From Cyanobacterium sp. Dongsha4 (GTDB lineage Bacteria; Cyanobacteriota; Cyanobacteriia; Cyanobacteriales; Cyanobacteriaceae), in assembly GCF_036345015.1 (NCBI RefSeq), contig NZ_CP084098.1:2059326-2123325 (forward strand): DNA of 64,000 nucleotides, in the 5' to 3' direction. The notes under the pieces are model-generated. The model was not told the DNA's origin. It searched no databases and was given only the letters and a program-made list of their open reading frames with translations. The position numbers were made by a program, and so were the translations under genes. Below, in pieces: positions 1-8,411 of this stretch (positions are counted from its first letter, which is position 1; each line of letters starts with the position of its first letter).

Positions 1-2
1 TT

Positions 3-179
3 AGAAAAGTTGTCGTAGGCTGGATAGAAAGCTGGATTAGAGATGTTCAAAAGAGAGAGATTCTTTTTGATTTAGATACAGTGCGTCGTTCTATTTTTCA
101 TAAACAAGGAAAAACTGTCGAATTTGATTTACTTTCTAAGTCTTATTCTAATTTACTAAGGTCTTTTGCTGATAGCTAA
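3..179 (+). CDS. 3' end of an unidentified gene, cut by the window edge
   Basis: An open frame runs from the window edge to a TAA stop at 177-179 and encodes about 58 residues ending LLRSFADS. Codon use looks like coding sequence, with acidic, basic and hydrophobic residues well mixed. The fragment is too short to assign to a family and the start lies outside the window. The next gene is on the opposite strand, so this gene converges on hdrB. Confidence 0.5.
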   Translation, partial: RKVVVGWIESWIRDVQKREILFDLDTVRRSIFHKQGKTVEFDLLSKSYSNLLRSFADS

Positions 180-189
180 ATAATTTGAT

Positions 190-262
190 TGTGGAGTTAG
201 GAGTTTAGATAAAAAAGAAAATTTCCCCCATCCCCACAACACCCTAAAACCTGAAACCTACC
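190..262. repeat. Low-complexity intergenic repeat (heptamer-like units)
   Basis: The spacer between the two convergent genes contains units such as GGAGTTAGGAGTTTAG followed by CAACACCCTAAAACCTGAAACC. The same building blocks recur in many other spacers of this window, for example near 5355-5490, 11570-11700 and 62000-62095. No gene is visible here. Confidence 0.6.
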
Positions 263-324
263 CTTATCGGATATTTGAAAACTGAACTAATTTTAAATAA
301 CTAGAAATTGATGAAAAAGTTGTG

Positions 325-1215
325 TTATTTGATTTTGTCTAAGACAGGTTTAACAGAAACGATATGTTTATTCATACCTAATTTACTCGGTTTCATGCCC
401 ATTGCTAACCCGATGAGTTCGGTAATATAAATAATGGGTATGTTATAGGTTTCGCCGAATTTTTTGCCGATGTCTGCTTGACGTAATTCTAAATTTGTGT
501 CACATAAAGGACAAGCCAATACTATACAATCGGCATTGAGGGATTTGGCTTCATCAAGGATTTTTTTTGTAAGATGAAATGCTCTTTCTTCCTGAGATAC
601 TAAAATTGGACCTCCACAACAACTGGTTTTACTTTGAAAGTCAACGACTTCCGCACCGCAAATACGGGATAATTTATCCATAGAGGTAGGAAAACGGGGA
701 GAATCCCAACCAGTTATATCGGCAGGGCGAGTGAGTAAACATCCGTAATAACAAGCGACTTTTAAGCCTGTCAGGGGTTTGACGACACGGGAGGCGATGT
801 CTATATCGTTAACTAATACATCCACCACGTTCCGCACTCGGATATTATAGTCATCAACATCGATGCCCATTTCGGACATAATCGCCATGATTTTGCTTTT
901 TTCGTCGTCGTCTTTCAAGGCTTTCATGGCACGGGCGGATTTATTGTAACATCCTGAACAGGAAGCTAAGAGGTCTAAATTTTGTTTTTGGGCTAGGGCG
1001 ACATTTCTTCCAGCCATTGCCATACCCATATCATGGCCGACACTAGCTGCGATCGAACCTCCGCAACAAGACCAATCTTGTAATTCTTGTAAGTCAATGC
1101 CCAATTCTTTCATAACCACTCTGGTGGAGATGTCAAATTCTCTGGCGGTGGTGTGTAAACTACAACCGGGGTAATAGGCGTATTGGGTGGTGGTGGGTTT
1201 AATCATTGTTTCCAT
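325..1215 (-). CDS. hdrB: Heterodisulfide-reductase-like subunit B (two intact CCG domains)
   Basis: This 296-residue protein has two complete CCG domains, the cysteine pattern that binds noncubane [4Fe-4S] clusters in HdrB. The first uses C18, C50-C51, C86 and C89; the second uses C155, C159, C199-C200, C235 and C238. It has no membrane segment, so a soluble complex is expected. It is the last gene of a five-gene hdr-like cluster and overlaps the 3' end of the preceding hdrC (start at 1215, or 1206 if the internal ATG is used), which suggests translational coupling. In methanogens HdrB reduces the CoM-CoB heterodisulfide; cyanobacteria lack that substrate, so the true substrate is unknown. 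The position matches the hdrB2 place of the sulfur-oxidiser sHdr cluster. Confidence 0.85.
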   Translation of the reverse strand: METMIKPTTTQYAYYPGCSLHTTAREFDISTRVVMKELGIDLQELQDWSCCGGSIAASVGHDMGMAMAGRNVALAQKQNLDLLASCSGCYNKSARAMKALKDDDEKSKIMAIMSEMGIDVDDYNIRVRNVVDVLVNDIDIASRVVKPLTGLKVACYYGCLLTRPADITGWDSPRFPTSMDKLSRICGAEVVDFQSKTSCCGGPILVSQEERAFHLTKKILDEAKSLNADCIVLACPLCDTNLELRQADIGKKFGETYNIPIIYITELIGLAMGMKPSKLGMNKHIVSVKPVLDKIK

Positions 1216-1801
1216 GCTTTTTTCTCGCTTTATCTAATGCTTGGCTAAATTGTTGAGGATTTTTGATTTTTTCGGGGAAGGGTGATATTTTGCCCCGTAA
1301 TGCTAATTGAATACCGAGGGGTGCTTGATCTATCATTGCTTGTAAACCGCCGAATCTCTGCATCAATTCGGGTTCAAAGAGAATACCCCGTTTTTGGACT
1401 AAATCAACGAAAATTTGGTTAAATTTAGTGGAATCGTTCTTAATTCCTTCTTCGATCGCAATAGCTTTAACTGCTTCAATGACATCGGAAGGACGTACAC
1501 CACGAGGACAACGAGAGGTACAAATATAACAAGAACTACACATCCATAAGGTGTTACTTTGCAGGACTTTTTCCCATTCTCCCCTTTGAGTCATGAGGAT
1601 TAAAGTACGGGGTGACATATCCATCACATCGATATTAGTACAACCACCGCTACAAGTCCCACATTGCATACAAGCTGCGATCGCACTTCCTTTTCCTCCT
1701 TCGGCTTCGACTCTTTTAGCAAAATCGAGATTCATTTTATCGCCATCTAATTGACGATCTTTTTTCATGCCAAAGACAAACTTTTTCTTTTTCGTAATCA
1801 T
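1199..1801 (-). CDS. hdrC: Heterodisulfide-reductase-like subunit C (two [4Fe-4S] sites)
   Basis: This 200-residue ferredoxin-like protein has two CxxCxxCxxxC motifs, at C44/47/50/54 and C88/91/94/98, the second followed by a Pro as in classical [4Fe-4S] sites. HdrC relays electrons between the flavin subunit HdrA and the catalytic subunit HdrB. The gene starts 12 bp after hdrA and overlaps hdrB, so the three are very likely one transcript. No transmembrane helix is present, unlike the membrane-bound HdrE/DsrM-type partners. It would be the second HdrC (C2) of the cluster. Confidence 0.85.
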   Translation of the reverse strand: MITKKKKFVFGMKKDRQLDGDKMNLDFAKRVEAEGGKGSAIAACMQCGTCSGGCTNIDVMDMSPRTLILMTQRGEWEKVLQSNTLWMCSSCYICTSRCPRGVRPSDVIEAVKAIAIEEGIKNDSTKFNQIFVDLVQKRGILFEPELMQRFGGLQAMIDQAPLGIQLALRGKISPFPEKIKNPQQFSQALDKARKKHGNND

Positions 1802-1813
1802 TTTATATATTCC

Positions 1814-2863
1814 TTATACTAAAGTGGGGATTTGACCGTTGAGAGAAATTGCTCGTGGTTGCATCATGAAACCTGCTATTTCAGAAGCCGCAGAACGCCC
1901 ATCAGTAATGGATTCCATAATGGCTTTAGGACCTGTTGCCGCCCCTGCAAGGAAGATTCCAGCACGTTGAGAATGGTTGTTAGAATACTGTTGGTGAGCA
2001 GTAGCATAGAAGCGATCGCACCCCAGTTGTAAACCAGCCACATCCAGTAAATCGGGATTACCTTCCATGCCCACCATTAACACCATCAAATCCACTGATA
2101 GACGCATGGGTTTAGCCGTCAAAGTATCTTCTAAACGTAATAAAAGACTGCGATCGGGCTTTTCACTAGCTTCAGAGAGTCGCCCCCGTAGAAACTGGAT
2201 ACCGTGAGATTCTTGAGAAGTGCGATATAATTCCTCATAACCACGACCAAAAACCCGAATATCCATGTAGAGGCAATAGATTTGACAATCTGGATTTTGC
2301 TCCTTAACCTCGATCGCAACTTTGATGGCATTGGTACAACAAACCCGAGAACAATAATTATTATTAACCTTCTCATCCCTCGAACCCACACAGTGAATCA
2401 TTGCCACCTTTTTCGGTGCTTTACCCTGACGAGTAACAACCTTACCTGCTTTCAACATCGCATCGAGTTCCACAGAAGTAATGGCATTATCATAAATATC
2501 GTAACCATACTCCTCTTTCAAACTAGCATCAAAATGCTTATAACCTGTAGAGACGAGAATCGCTTGGGCGTTGATAGTATCACCGTGGGAAGTCGTCACC
2601 CAAAAATCAGGAGCAGAACCCTTAATTTCCGTTACAGTGGTATCCGTTAAGATTTTAGTAGAACCCAAACCAGCCTTTAAATTAGCAGTAATTTCCGAAG
2701 CATCGGTAAAATCGGGGAAAACCTTAAACCACTTGTTTAGATGCCCACCAACTTGAGCCTGTTTTTCAATTAAAACCACATCAAAACCGAAATCCATTAA
2801 CTTACCTGCCGCCGCTAAACCAGCAGGACCACCACCAATTACAATGACATTATTGTTACTCAT
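1814..2863 (-). CDS. hdrA: Heterodisulfide-reductase-like subunit A, FAD flavoprotein
   Basis: This 349-residue flavoprotein has an N-terminal Rossmann motif GGGPAG (residues 10-15) followed by a typical FAD-binding beta strand ending in Glu. The middle holds the HdrA signature with C158, C171, C175 and C176 (YCSRVCC), expected to bind an iron-sulfur cluster near the flavin. It is the short form without the extra ferredoxin and insertion domains of methanogen HdrA, the length typical of sHdr-type HdrA. It sits between the two hdrCB pairs. HdrA subunits are the electron-bifurcating or electron-confurcating centre in related complexes; whether this one bifurcates cannot be read from sequence. 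Confidence 0.85.
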   Translation of the reverse strand: MSNNNVIVIGGGPAGLAAAGKLMDFGFDVVLIEKQAQVGGHLNKWFKVFPDFTDASEITANLKAGLGSTKILTDTTVTEIKGSAPDFWVTTSHGDTINAQAILVSTGYKHFDASLKEEYGYDIYDNAITSVELDAMLKAGKVVTRQGKAPKKVAMIHCVGSRDEKVNNNYCSRVCCTNAIKVAIEVKEQNPDCQIYCLYMDIRVFGRGYEELYRTSQESHGIQFLRGRLSEASEKPDRSLLLRLEDTLTAKPMRLSVDLMVLMVGMEGNPDLLDVAGLQLGCDRFYATAHQQYSNNHSQRAGIFLAGAATGPKAIMESITDGRSAASEIAGFMMQPRAISLNGQIPTLV

Positions 2864-2921
2864 AATTTTTATTTTTTCCTTTAAGTGTGTTAACTAACTT
2901 CTCGTATCTATTTTTTTGTTA

Positions 2922-2997
2922 TTCCCCCCTTATTAAGGGGGGTTAGGGGGGATCAAACTCTCTTATTAAGCAGGATTGGGGAGGATCAAATTTCTTA
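2922..2997. repeat. G/C-rich palindromic repeat (CCCCTTATTAAGGGG type), intergenic copy
   Basis: The spacer between hdrB1 and hdrA contains a CCCCTTATTAAGGGG palindrome, then GGTTAGGGGGGATC, and a degenerate second copy ending in GAGGATC. The same element occurs at 4235-4277 and, in frame, inside the genes of the 47-57 kb island. In sHdr clusters a hyp gene sits at about this place; here there is only repeat sequence. Confidence 0.75.
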
Positions 2998-3029
2998 CAA
3001 AAGATTACTATCAGAAGATTTTGGATTTT

Positions 3030-3046
3030 GGTGGGCAATGCCCACC
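3030..3046. repeat. Perfect GGTGGGC-AAT-GCCCACC hairpin
   Basis: A 7-bp perfect inverted repeat with a 3-base loop lies between hdrB1 and hdrA. It could form a stable RNA hairpin inside the hdr transcript but has no following T run, so it is not a classical terminator. It may modulate mRNA stability between the two halves of the operon. Confidence 0.55.
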
Positions 3047-3116
3047 CTACAAATAATCTTTCAAAGTAGCGCAACCCAACACCAAAAGTGCGATCGCTCA
3101 GAATGATATTATTCTT

Positions 3117-3149
3117 AACTCCGAACTCCGAACCCCGAACCCCGAACTC
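3117..3149. repeat. Tandem heptamer repeat (AACTCCG/AACCCCG)
   Basis: Five near-identical 7-bp units lie directly against the stop codon of the hdrB gene at 3150. Similar arrays of 7-bp units occur near 7466-7482, 8226-8250, 23210-23235 and 31645-31672. They resemble the short tandemly repeated repetitive sequences known from cyanobacterial spacers. Confidence 0.7.
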
Positions 3150-4196
3150 TTAAAAGGGTCTTCTGCGTTCCTCAAATGTTTTAGACTTATCGTAGGGAAT
3201 GCCAATTTTATCGAGTAAAGGCTCAACAGGTACAACTTTTGCATTCATGCCACAATCTTTGAAAGGATCATAACCCAACATTAATCCCGTTAATTGGGCA
3301 TAATCGAGGATACTAACGTTAAATTCTTCCTCTAATACCTCTTTAATTGTGCCTTGTTCTGCATCTAAAAACACCGTACAACCGGGGCAGTTAGTGAGAA
3401 TTAAATTACAATCAGGATGAGCCTCTTTCAAACTAGCTAACTTTTTATAGGTGCTACTAGCGGTGTAGTCACGATTTTCAGGGAAAGCACATTGACGGAA
3501 ACCCATACCGCAACAGTGACGGCGTTCAGGATAATCCACAATTTCCGCCCCAAATGCCTCCAATAAACCCACTAAAACTTGAGGAAATTCTACTCCTCCC
3601 ATTGCCTCACCGGGGAAGATTTTACCGTAGTGACAACCGATGTGATCCACTGCTTTAATACCTTTAAGGCTATATTTAGCTTTTTCTGCCAACTTGTGAC
3701 GATTAGCATAAAACACATCGGACGCATGAACTACAGAAGGTCTGCCACCGGATACATGGGGTATCCAAAACTCTCTGCCAGTGGTTTCTTTTAAAGTTTT
3801 AGCTGTATATTCCCGTAATTCTGGTTCTTCTTCCCAAAGATGGATCATTTCGGTATAGTTAGCAAAGGAGGTGACACAGAAAGAGAAAAGGTTATCCACT
3901 CCTAACTCCTCATGGGCAACGGCAAAATTACGCGCCGCAACCACCATCTGAGTTTCAATATTAGTAACATCCCCATGATAGCCGATCGCACCGCAGGAAG
4001 TATGCCCCGCCGCTTCTCTTAAATCGATACCGAGATCATTTTTAAGGATTTTATAAGCGATACCTTCGGTGTAAGGGGCGGCACTTTGTAAAAAACAACT
4101 ACGGAAACATCCCCATAGCTTACCGCCTTCTTCGTCAATAGTCGGAACGTGCTTTTGGTGACTTTCCCAAATAATATTTTCTCTCGTTACTTTCAT
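3150..4196 (-). CDS. hdrB: Heterodisulfide-reductase-like subunit B with one degenerate CCG domain
   Basis: This 348-residue HdrB homologue keeps a full second CCG domain (C188, C228-C229, C270, C273). Its first domain is degenerate: the CCG box reads SCG around C68 and the CxxC box is reduced to a single C107. C30 and C34 remain near the N-terminus. It should therefore bind one canonical noncubane cluster and perhaps a modified second one. It follows hdrC by 79 bp of spacer containing a G-rich palindromic repeat and corresponds in order to hdrB1 of sHdr clusters. Annotation as an HdrB/GlpC/LutA-type CCG protein is secure; the reaction is not known. Confidence 0.83.
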   Translation of the reverse strand: MKVTRENIIWESHQKHVPTIDEEGGKLWGCFRSCFLQSAAPYTEGIAYKILKNDLGIDLREAAGHTSCGAIGYHGDVTNIETQMVVAARNFAVAHEELGVDNLFSFCVTSFANYTEMIHLWEEEPELREYTAKTLKETTGREFWIPHVSGGRPSVVHASDVFYANRHKLAEKAKYSLKGIKAVDHIGCHYGKIFPGEAMGGVEFPQVLVGLLEAFGAEIVDYPERRHCCGMGFRQCAFPENRDYTASSTYKKLASLKEAHPDCNLILTNCPGCTVFLDAEQGTIKEVLEEEFNVSILDYAQLTGLMLGYDPFKDCGMNAKVVPVEPLLDKIGIPYDKSKTFEERRRPF

Positions 4197-4234
4197 TTTT
4201 ATTTATCCTTTTGATGTTATTTACTTTTGTCCAA

Positions 4235-4277
4235 TTCCCCCCTTATTAAGGGGGGTTAGGGGGGATTTCGGGGATCT
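4235..4277. repeat. G/C-rich palindromic repeat touching the hdrC stop codon
   Basis: The CCCCTTATTAAGGGG palindrome and its GGGGGGAT-TTCGGGGATC tail fill the short spacer between hdrC1 and hdrB1. The terminal GATCTA of the element overlaps the TAG stop codon of hdrC (read on the minus strand), so the element directly abuts or supplies the end of the gene. Confidence 0.7.
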
Positions 4278-4977
4278 AACTTTTCATCTCATAAGTACGA
4301 CTATCGGCAGTTTCGAGCCAGTTTTCCCAGTATTTCTCAACTTCTTTTTTGCTACCGAGTTTTTTCTCCATGCCTTTCTCCACTGCCTCCATAAGTTCGA
4401 TCGCACCTGTAGCCTTATAGATAGCCCTTAACTCATCCATGTCTTTTTCAGGTATTACACGGTGAGAACCTGCACTGTTTTCCTTATCCATCGGCACATC
4501 CCACCATTCCCGCATTTCTTTCATATGCTCAAAATAGTATTCCCAATTCTCTCCCAACTCAGGAAAATGCTCAGGAGTAATATTTTCGGCGGTGAGAGTA
4601 TAACCCCGTTTCAACATATTTTCACCGAATACCCGTTTCGCAAATAACTGCTGTCGCCCTTTTTCTGACTCCGCAAAATAACCGTGACGCACGGAAAGAC
4701 GACGCAAAGCCAAAATCACATCGGCGGTACTATTACCTCTAGGACATCTCGGCTTACAAGAATAGCACTGTCCACAAAACCAGATTTTATCAGATTTGAG
4801 TAAATCAATCAGCCATTCCTCATCTTCAGTGTGGCAAATATTCATCACCTCTCTAGGGGAATACTCATAAACCTCCGCCGCAGGACATACCGCCGTACAG
4901 ATACCACAGTTTAAACAGGCATTCATACCGTGTTGATATTGAATATCCTGTTTTAACTCATCAACTAATTTGCCCAT
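4276..4977 (-). CDS. hdrC: Heterodisulfide-reductase-like subunit C, first gene of the hdr cluster
   Basis: From the ATG at 4977 the product has 233 residues and carries two [4Fe-4S] motifs, C21/24/27/31 and C68/71/74/78, each followed by Pro. The open frame continues 28 codons upstream, but that stretch is a run of Ile/Phe codons from AT-rich leader DNA, so the ATG giving MGKLVDELKQ is preferred. A long C-terminal helical part follows the cluster domain. It is the first gene of the hdrC-B-A-C-B series; a promoter should lie in the 555-bp AT-rich stretch upstream. Confidence 0.82.
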   Translation of the reverse strand: MGKLVDELKQDIQYQHGMNACLNCGICTAVCPAAEVYEYSPREVMNICHTEDEEWLIDLLKSDKIWFCGQCYSCKPRCPRGNSTADVILALRRLSVRHGYFAESEKGRQQLFAKRVFGENMLKRGYTLTAENITPEHFPELGENWEYYFEHMKEMREWWDVPMDKENSAGSHRVIPEKDMDELRAIYKATGAIELMEAVEKGMEKKLGSKKEVEKYWENWLETADSRTYEMKS

Positions 4978-5532
4978 AATGATAATGATAAAAATGATTG
5001 CAATAGAAAAAAAATATAAATAATTGCAACTATCAAAGAAGATAGCTTCAGATAATGCCATTGACTAAAAAAATAAGAATGATCAAGGACACAAAGCCTT
5101 ATTAATTCTTAGCTAAAGAAGACTAATTCTAAGAGTTTTGGATGAAGTATAAATATTTATAAAAACTCTCTCAGCAAAAATTAGTAACTTTACTTAAAAT
5201 ATGAATTAATTGTTACTTTTCTATATAACAATATAGTTATATAAAATGTCAATGGTTATTTATACTTATCTAATGCTGTATTCGTTAACCTGAGTTCAGG
5301 GTAAATTTTCATTTATGAGTGATGACGAAAAGGACACTCTTGTAATGATGTATAGGGCAAAAGGCAAAGGTAAATATTGAAAATTAAAATTTCTAACTCT
5401 TAGCTCTTAAGTCCGAATTCCGAACGAATCTCTGTCTAATACCCAAACACCTTAACACCTGCAACCTGACACCTGATACCCGACACCTTCAAATTAATTA
5501 TTAATTTTATGAATTTTGAGTAATGTCAATGA
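4978..5532. other. Intergenic region upstream of the hdr cluster, with composite repeat
   Basis: No convincing gene is seen. The half next to hdrC is very AT-rich and is the likely promoter region. Between about 5355 and 5490 there is a composite repeat: GGCAAAGGTAAATATT, then heptamer-like units, then ACACCTGATACC-type units. The same parts occur in inverted orientation at 8190-8300. Confidence 0.5.
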
Positions 5533-7014
5533 TTAAGGTAAATCAGTTGTTTGCATCAAGAAGCGATCGCACTCTCTAGCAACTTCTCTACCCTCATTAA
5601 AAGCCCAAACTACTAAACTTTGACCTCGACGACAATCGCCGGCGGCAAAAACTTTAGGAATATTAGTGGCATATTGACCATAATCAGCTTTAACATTACT
5701 ACGGGCATCAGACTCTAAACCCATTTTTTCCAACAGCATTTGTTCAGGTCCTAAAAAACCCATGGCTAATAGTACCAGTTGTGCAGGGATTCTTTTTTCT
5801 GTCCCTTCAATGGGTTGAGGAATAAAACGCCCTTGCTCATTTCTTTGCCATTCCACCTCAACAGTATGGACTGCGGCAACATTTCCTTGAGCATCTGCTT
5901 CAAATTTTGTGGCAGTGGTAGTATATACACGGGGATCATTACCAAATTTGGCGGCCGCTTCTTCTTGTCCATAGTCAAGACGGTAAATTTTAGGATATTC
6001 AGGCCAAGGATTATTTTTTGCTCTCACTTCAGGAGGTTTCGGCATAATTTCCAATTGAGTGACACTGTTACAACCATGACGAATTGAAGTACCTACACAA
6101 TCTGTGCCTGTATCTCCCCCTCCAATGATTACTACATCTTTGCCTTTTGCAGAAATAAGCTCTTCTTTATTGGTATTTAAGACGCTTTTAGTATTGGCGG
6201 TCAAAAATTCCATGGCGAAGTGAATTCCCCCTAAATCTCTTCCTTCTATGGGCAAATCACGGGGTTTTCCAGCACCGATGCAGAGAATTAAAGCGTCATT
6301 TTCTTCTAACAATTGCTCAGGAGATATATCTTTACCAATCTCTGTATTACATACAAACTTGATTCCTTCGGCCGCTAATACTTTAATCCGACGCAAAACA
6401 ACCTTTTCTTTATCCAACTTCATATTAGGAATACCATACATTAATAATCCACCGGGGCGATCATCTCTTTCATAGACCGTAACAGAATGACCTGCCTTGT
6501 TTAATTGAGCGGCGGCGGATAGTCCTGCAGGACCTGAACCGATAACGGCAACCTTTTTGCCTGTGCGAGTTTTAGGTGGTTCTGGTATGATCCAACCCAT
6601 ATCCCAACCATGATCAATAATCGAACATTCAATATTTTTGATGGTGACAGGAGGGTTATTTATTCCTAATACACATGAACCCTCACAAGGGGCAGGACAT
6701 ACTCTCCCAGTAAACTCAGGAAAATTGTTCGTTTTATGGAGGCGATCGAGCGCTTCTTTCCATAATCCACGATAAATCAAATCATTCCATTCAGGGATTA
6801 AATTATTGATGGGGCATCCTGTTGCCATACCATTAATTACTTCTCCTGTATGACAAAAAGGCGTTCCACAATCCATACATCTCGCCCCTTGATTGCGGAG
6901 TTTTTCTTCTGGTAAAGGTCGGTGAAATTCATCCCAATTATTAATTCTTTCTAAGGGATCTTTATCAACGGGTAATTCCCTCGCAAATTCTAAAAATCCT
7001 GTTGCTTTTCCCAT
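5533..7014 (-). CDS. gltD: Glutamate synthase small subunit (GltD)
   Basis: This 493-residue protein is the NAD(P)H-oxidising subunit of GOGAT, which passes electrons to the large subunit that makes glutamate from glutamine and 2-oxoglutarate. An N-terminal iron-sulfur region with C46, C49, C54, C67 and C106/110/114 precedes the FAD motif GSGPAG (159-164) and the NAD(P)H motif IGGGDTG (297-303). The length matches the family. No gltB is present in this window, so the partner is encoded elsewhere. GltD-like flavoproteins also serve as electron entry modules for other enzymes, so a link to the hdr genes downstream is possible but not shown. Confidence 0.92.
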   Translation of the reverse strand: MGKATGFLEFARELPVDKDPLERINNWDEFHRPLPEEKLRNQGARCMDCGTPFCHTGEVINGMATGCPINNLIPEWNDLIYRGLWKEALDRLHKTNNFPEFTGRVCPAPCEGSCVLGINNPPVTIKNIECSIIDHGWDMGWIIPEPPKTRTGKKVAVIGSGPAGLSAAAQLNKAGHSVTVYERDDRPGGLLMYGIPNMKLDKEKVVLRRIKVLAAEGIKFVCNTEIGKDISPEQLLEENDALILCIGAGKPRDLPIEGRDLGGIHFAMEFLTANTKSVLNTNKEELISAKGKDVVIIGGGDTGTDCVGTSIRHGCNSVTQLEIMPKPPEVRAKNNPWPEYPKIYRLDYGQEEAAAKFGNDPRVYTTTATKFEADAQGNVAAVHTVEVEWQRNEQGRFIPQPIEGTEKRIPAQLVLLAMGFLGPEQMLLEKMGLESDARSNVKADYGQYATNIPKVFAAGDCRRGQSLVVWAFNEGREVARECDRFLMQTTDLP

Positions 7015-7546
7015 ATTTTACCTATTGTTCTCTAAAAAATTTATCTATTTGTCTGAAAATATTTAATCAGGACTATCAATAATAAATAATGACTTTTTTA
7101 CTAATTCTGTTAGCTTAAAATAACATAAATAAAAAGAAAATGAATTTAATTAGCTAGAAAATGTTATTTATTTCTTGACATTATTAAGGATTAGTGATTT
7201 TATTTTCATGTAAATTTTGCTAACATCTAACCCATTTAATCTTTCCCGATTGATTCAGATAATATCTCTAAATTCAGTCTAGTGGAGTTATTTTCAATAA
7301 ACAACTATTTTAAAGATTAATTCATGTTTTTTTAATAATTCGTAATATAGATGAAAATAGTCTTTTTATCTTGATATTTTCTGACTTTAGCTTTTAGCAT
7401 ACTTCCCATAAAATTAGAGAATATTTTGTTACCAGTTGCGAAAAATTATGGCTCTCTACATCTCTTTACGAACTCCGAACTCACTTATATTATCCTCAGA
7501 GGGTTAAGTTCAAGATATAATTCACAAAAAATCACTAATCGGCAAA
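7015..7546. other. Divergent AT-rich intergenic region
   Basis: This spacer separates gltD (minus) from the GUN4 gene (plus) and must hold both promoters. It is AT-rich, without a clear ORF or strong hairpin; a short GAACTCCGAACTC heptamer pair lies at about 7468-7482. No GTA-N8-TAC NtcA box was found by eye. Confidence 0.4.
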
Positions 7547-8137
7547 ATGAATATTAAAGCTCTGATTTTCTCAGCTATTATCTCTTTTTCTTTTGTTTCT
7601 CTTCCCCATCAAAATTCCTTCGCTCAAAGTGGCTTGTCTGAAATTAATAGTAATCTGGTTTCCCCTGAAACGAAGATAGATTACAGCGACTTAGAAAATT
7701 ATTTAAAGAATAAAGAATGGCGTGAAGCCAACAATGAAACAAGAAATATCATTTTATCAGCAACGGGTAGAATGGATATTGGTTGGGTAAGAGAGGATGA
7801 TTTAAAAAAAATTCCTTGTTGGGACTTAAAAAAAATTGATGATTTATGGTACACCAATTCTAATGGTAGGTTTGGTTTTCGAGTACAGTTACCTATATAT
7901 ATAGAAACGGGAAATCGACCGGGTAAATTAATTGCCGACGATGCTTATAATCGTTTTGGGGATCGTGTTGGTTGGAGAAAAGATAATGATTGGATTATTT
8001 TTATTGAAAACTTAAACTTCACAGATAACGCTCCCATTGGACATTTACCGAATCCTCGCTCTGAATATTCCGTTACAGGGGGGCGACTTGCTTATTCAGT
8101 TTTAGCAGAAAGGATGGTGCAATGTAACCTTAATTAA
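7547..8137 (+). CDS. GUN4-domain protein with an N-terminal signal peptide
   Basis: The 196-residue product begins with a basic start and a hydrophobic stretch ending in SFAQS, a typical signal peptide (about residues 1-27). The rest matches the GUN4 core: a DYSDLENYLKNKEWREAN-type helix, a W-x-R-E-D-D-L-K-K-I-P-C-W-D-L segment, NGRFGF, and RFGDRVGW followed by NAPIGHLP. GUN4 binds protoporphyrin IX and Mg-protoporphyrin and activates Mg-chelatase in the cytoplasm. The helical N-terminal extension of canonical Gun4 is absent and export is predicted, so this is probably a paralogue acting in the periplasm or thylakoid lumen. Its function there is unknown. Confidence 0.8.
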   Translation: MNIKALIFSAIISFSFVSLPHQNSFAQSGLSEINSNLVSPETKIDYSDLENYLKNKEWREANNETRNIILSATGRMDIGWVREDDLKKIPCWDLKKIDDLWYTNSNGRFGFRVQLPIYIETGNRPGKLIADDAYNRFGDRVGWRKDNDWIIFIENLNFTDNAPIGHLPNPRSEYSVTGGRLAYSVLAERMVQCNLN

Positions 8138-8189
8138 CATCAGTTCGGGTTAAGAATATCTGATTTGCTTAGGTATCAAGGTTTTGAGA

Positions 8190-8300
8190 CTTGGGATATT
8201 AGGAGATTGGGGTATTAGGGAGAGATTAGTTCGGAGTTAAGAGTTAGGAGTTATTAACTATCAACTATTTACCTTTGCCCTTTTTGCCATTACTCAGAGA
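8190..8300. repeat. Composite intergenic repeat
   Basis: This spacer carries GGGGTATTAGGGAGA, then GTTCGGAGTTAAGAGTTAGG, then AACTATTTACCTTTGCCC. The reverse complement of the latter parts is found at 5355-5440, and the first part recurs at 28200-28250 and 29290-29335. Confidence 0.6.
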
Positions 8301-8411
8301 TAAAAATTTATCCCGAAATCAGGCATCATTGAATTTATTTTTTTTATTCGATATTTATAGTTAAAATCACAATAGACGCAATTATAAAACAACAAATATA
8401 TATGAATTTTT

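Noticed and set aside
1832-2756. Several ORFs of 60-120 codons inside the hdrA gene, on both strands
   Set aside because: They lie within the strongly supported hdrA frame and have no family features; they are overlap shadows.
325-4977. The hdr genes as succinate dehydrogenase (SdhE-type CCG) or lactate utilisation (LutABC) genes
   Set aside because: There is no succinate dehydrogenase flavoprotein or LutB/LutC partner; the flavoprotein has the HdrA CSRVCC signature.
4978-5061. 28-residue N-terminal extension of the first HdrC
   Set aside because: It is a run of Ile/Phe codons from AT-rich leader DNA without ribosome site; the ATG at 4977 gives the usual family start.
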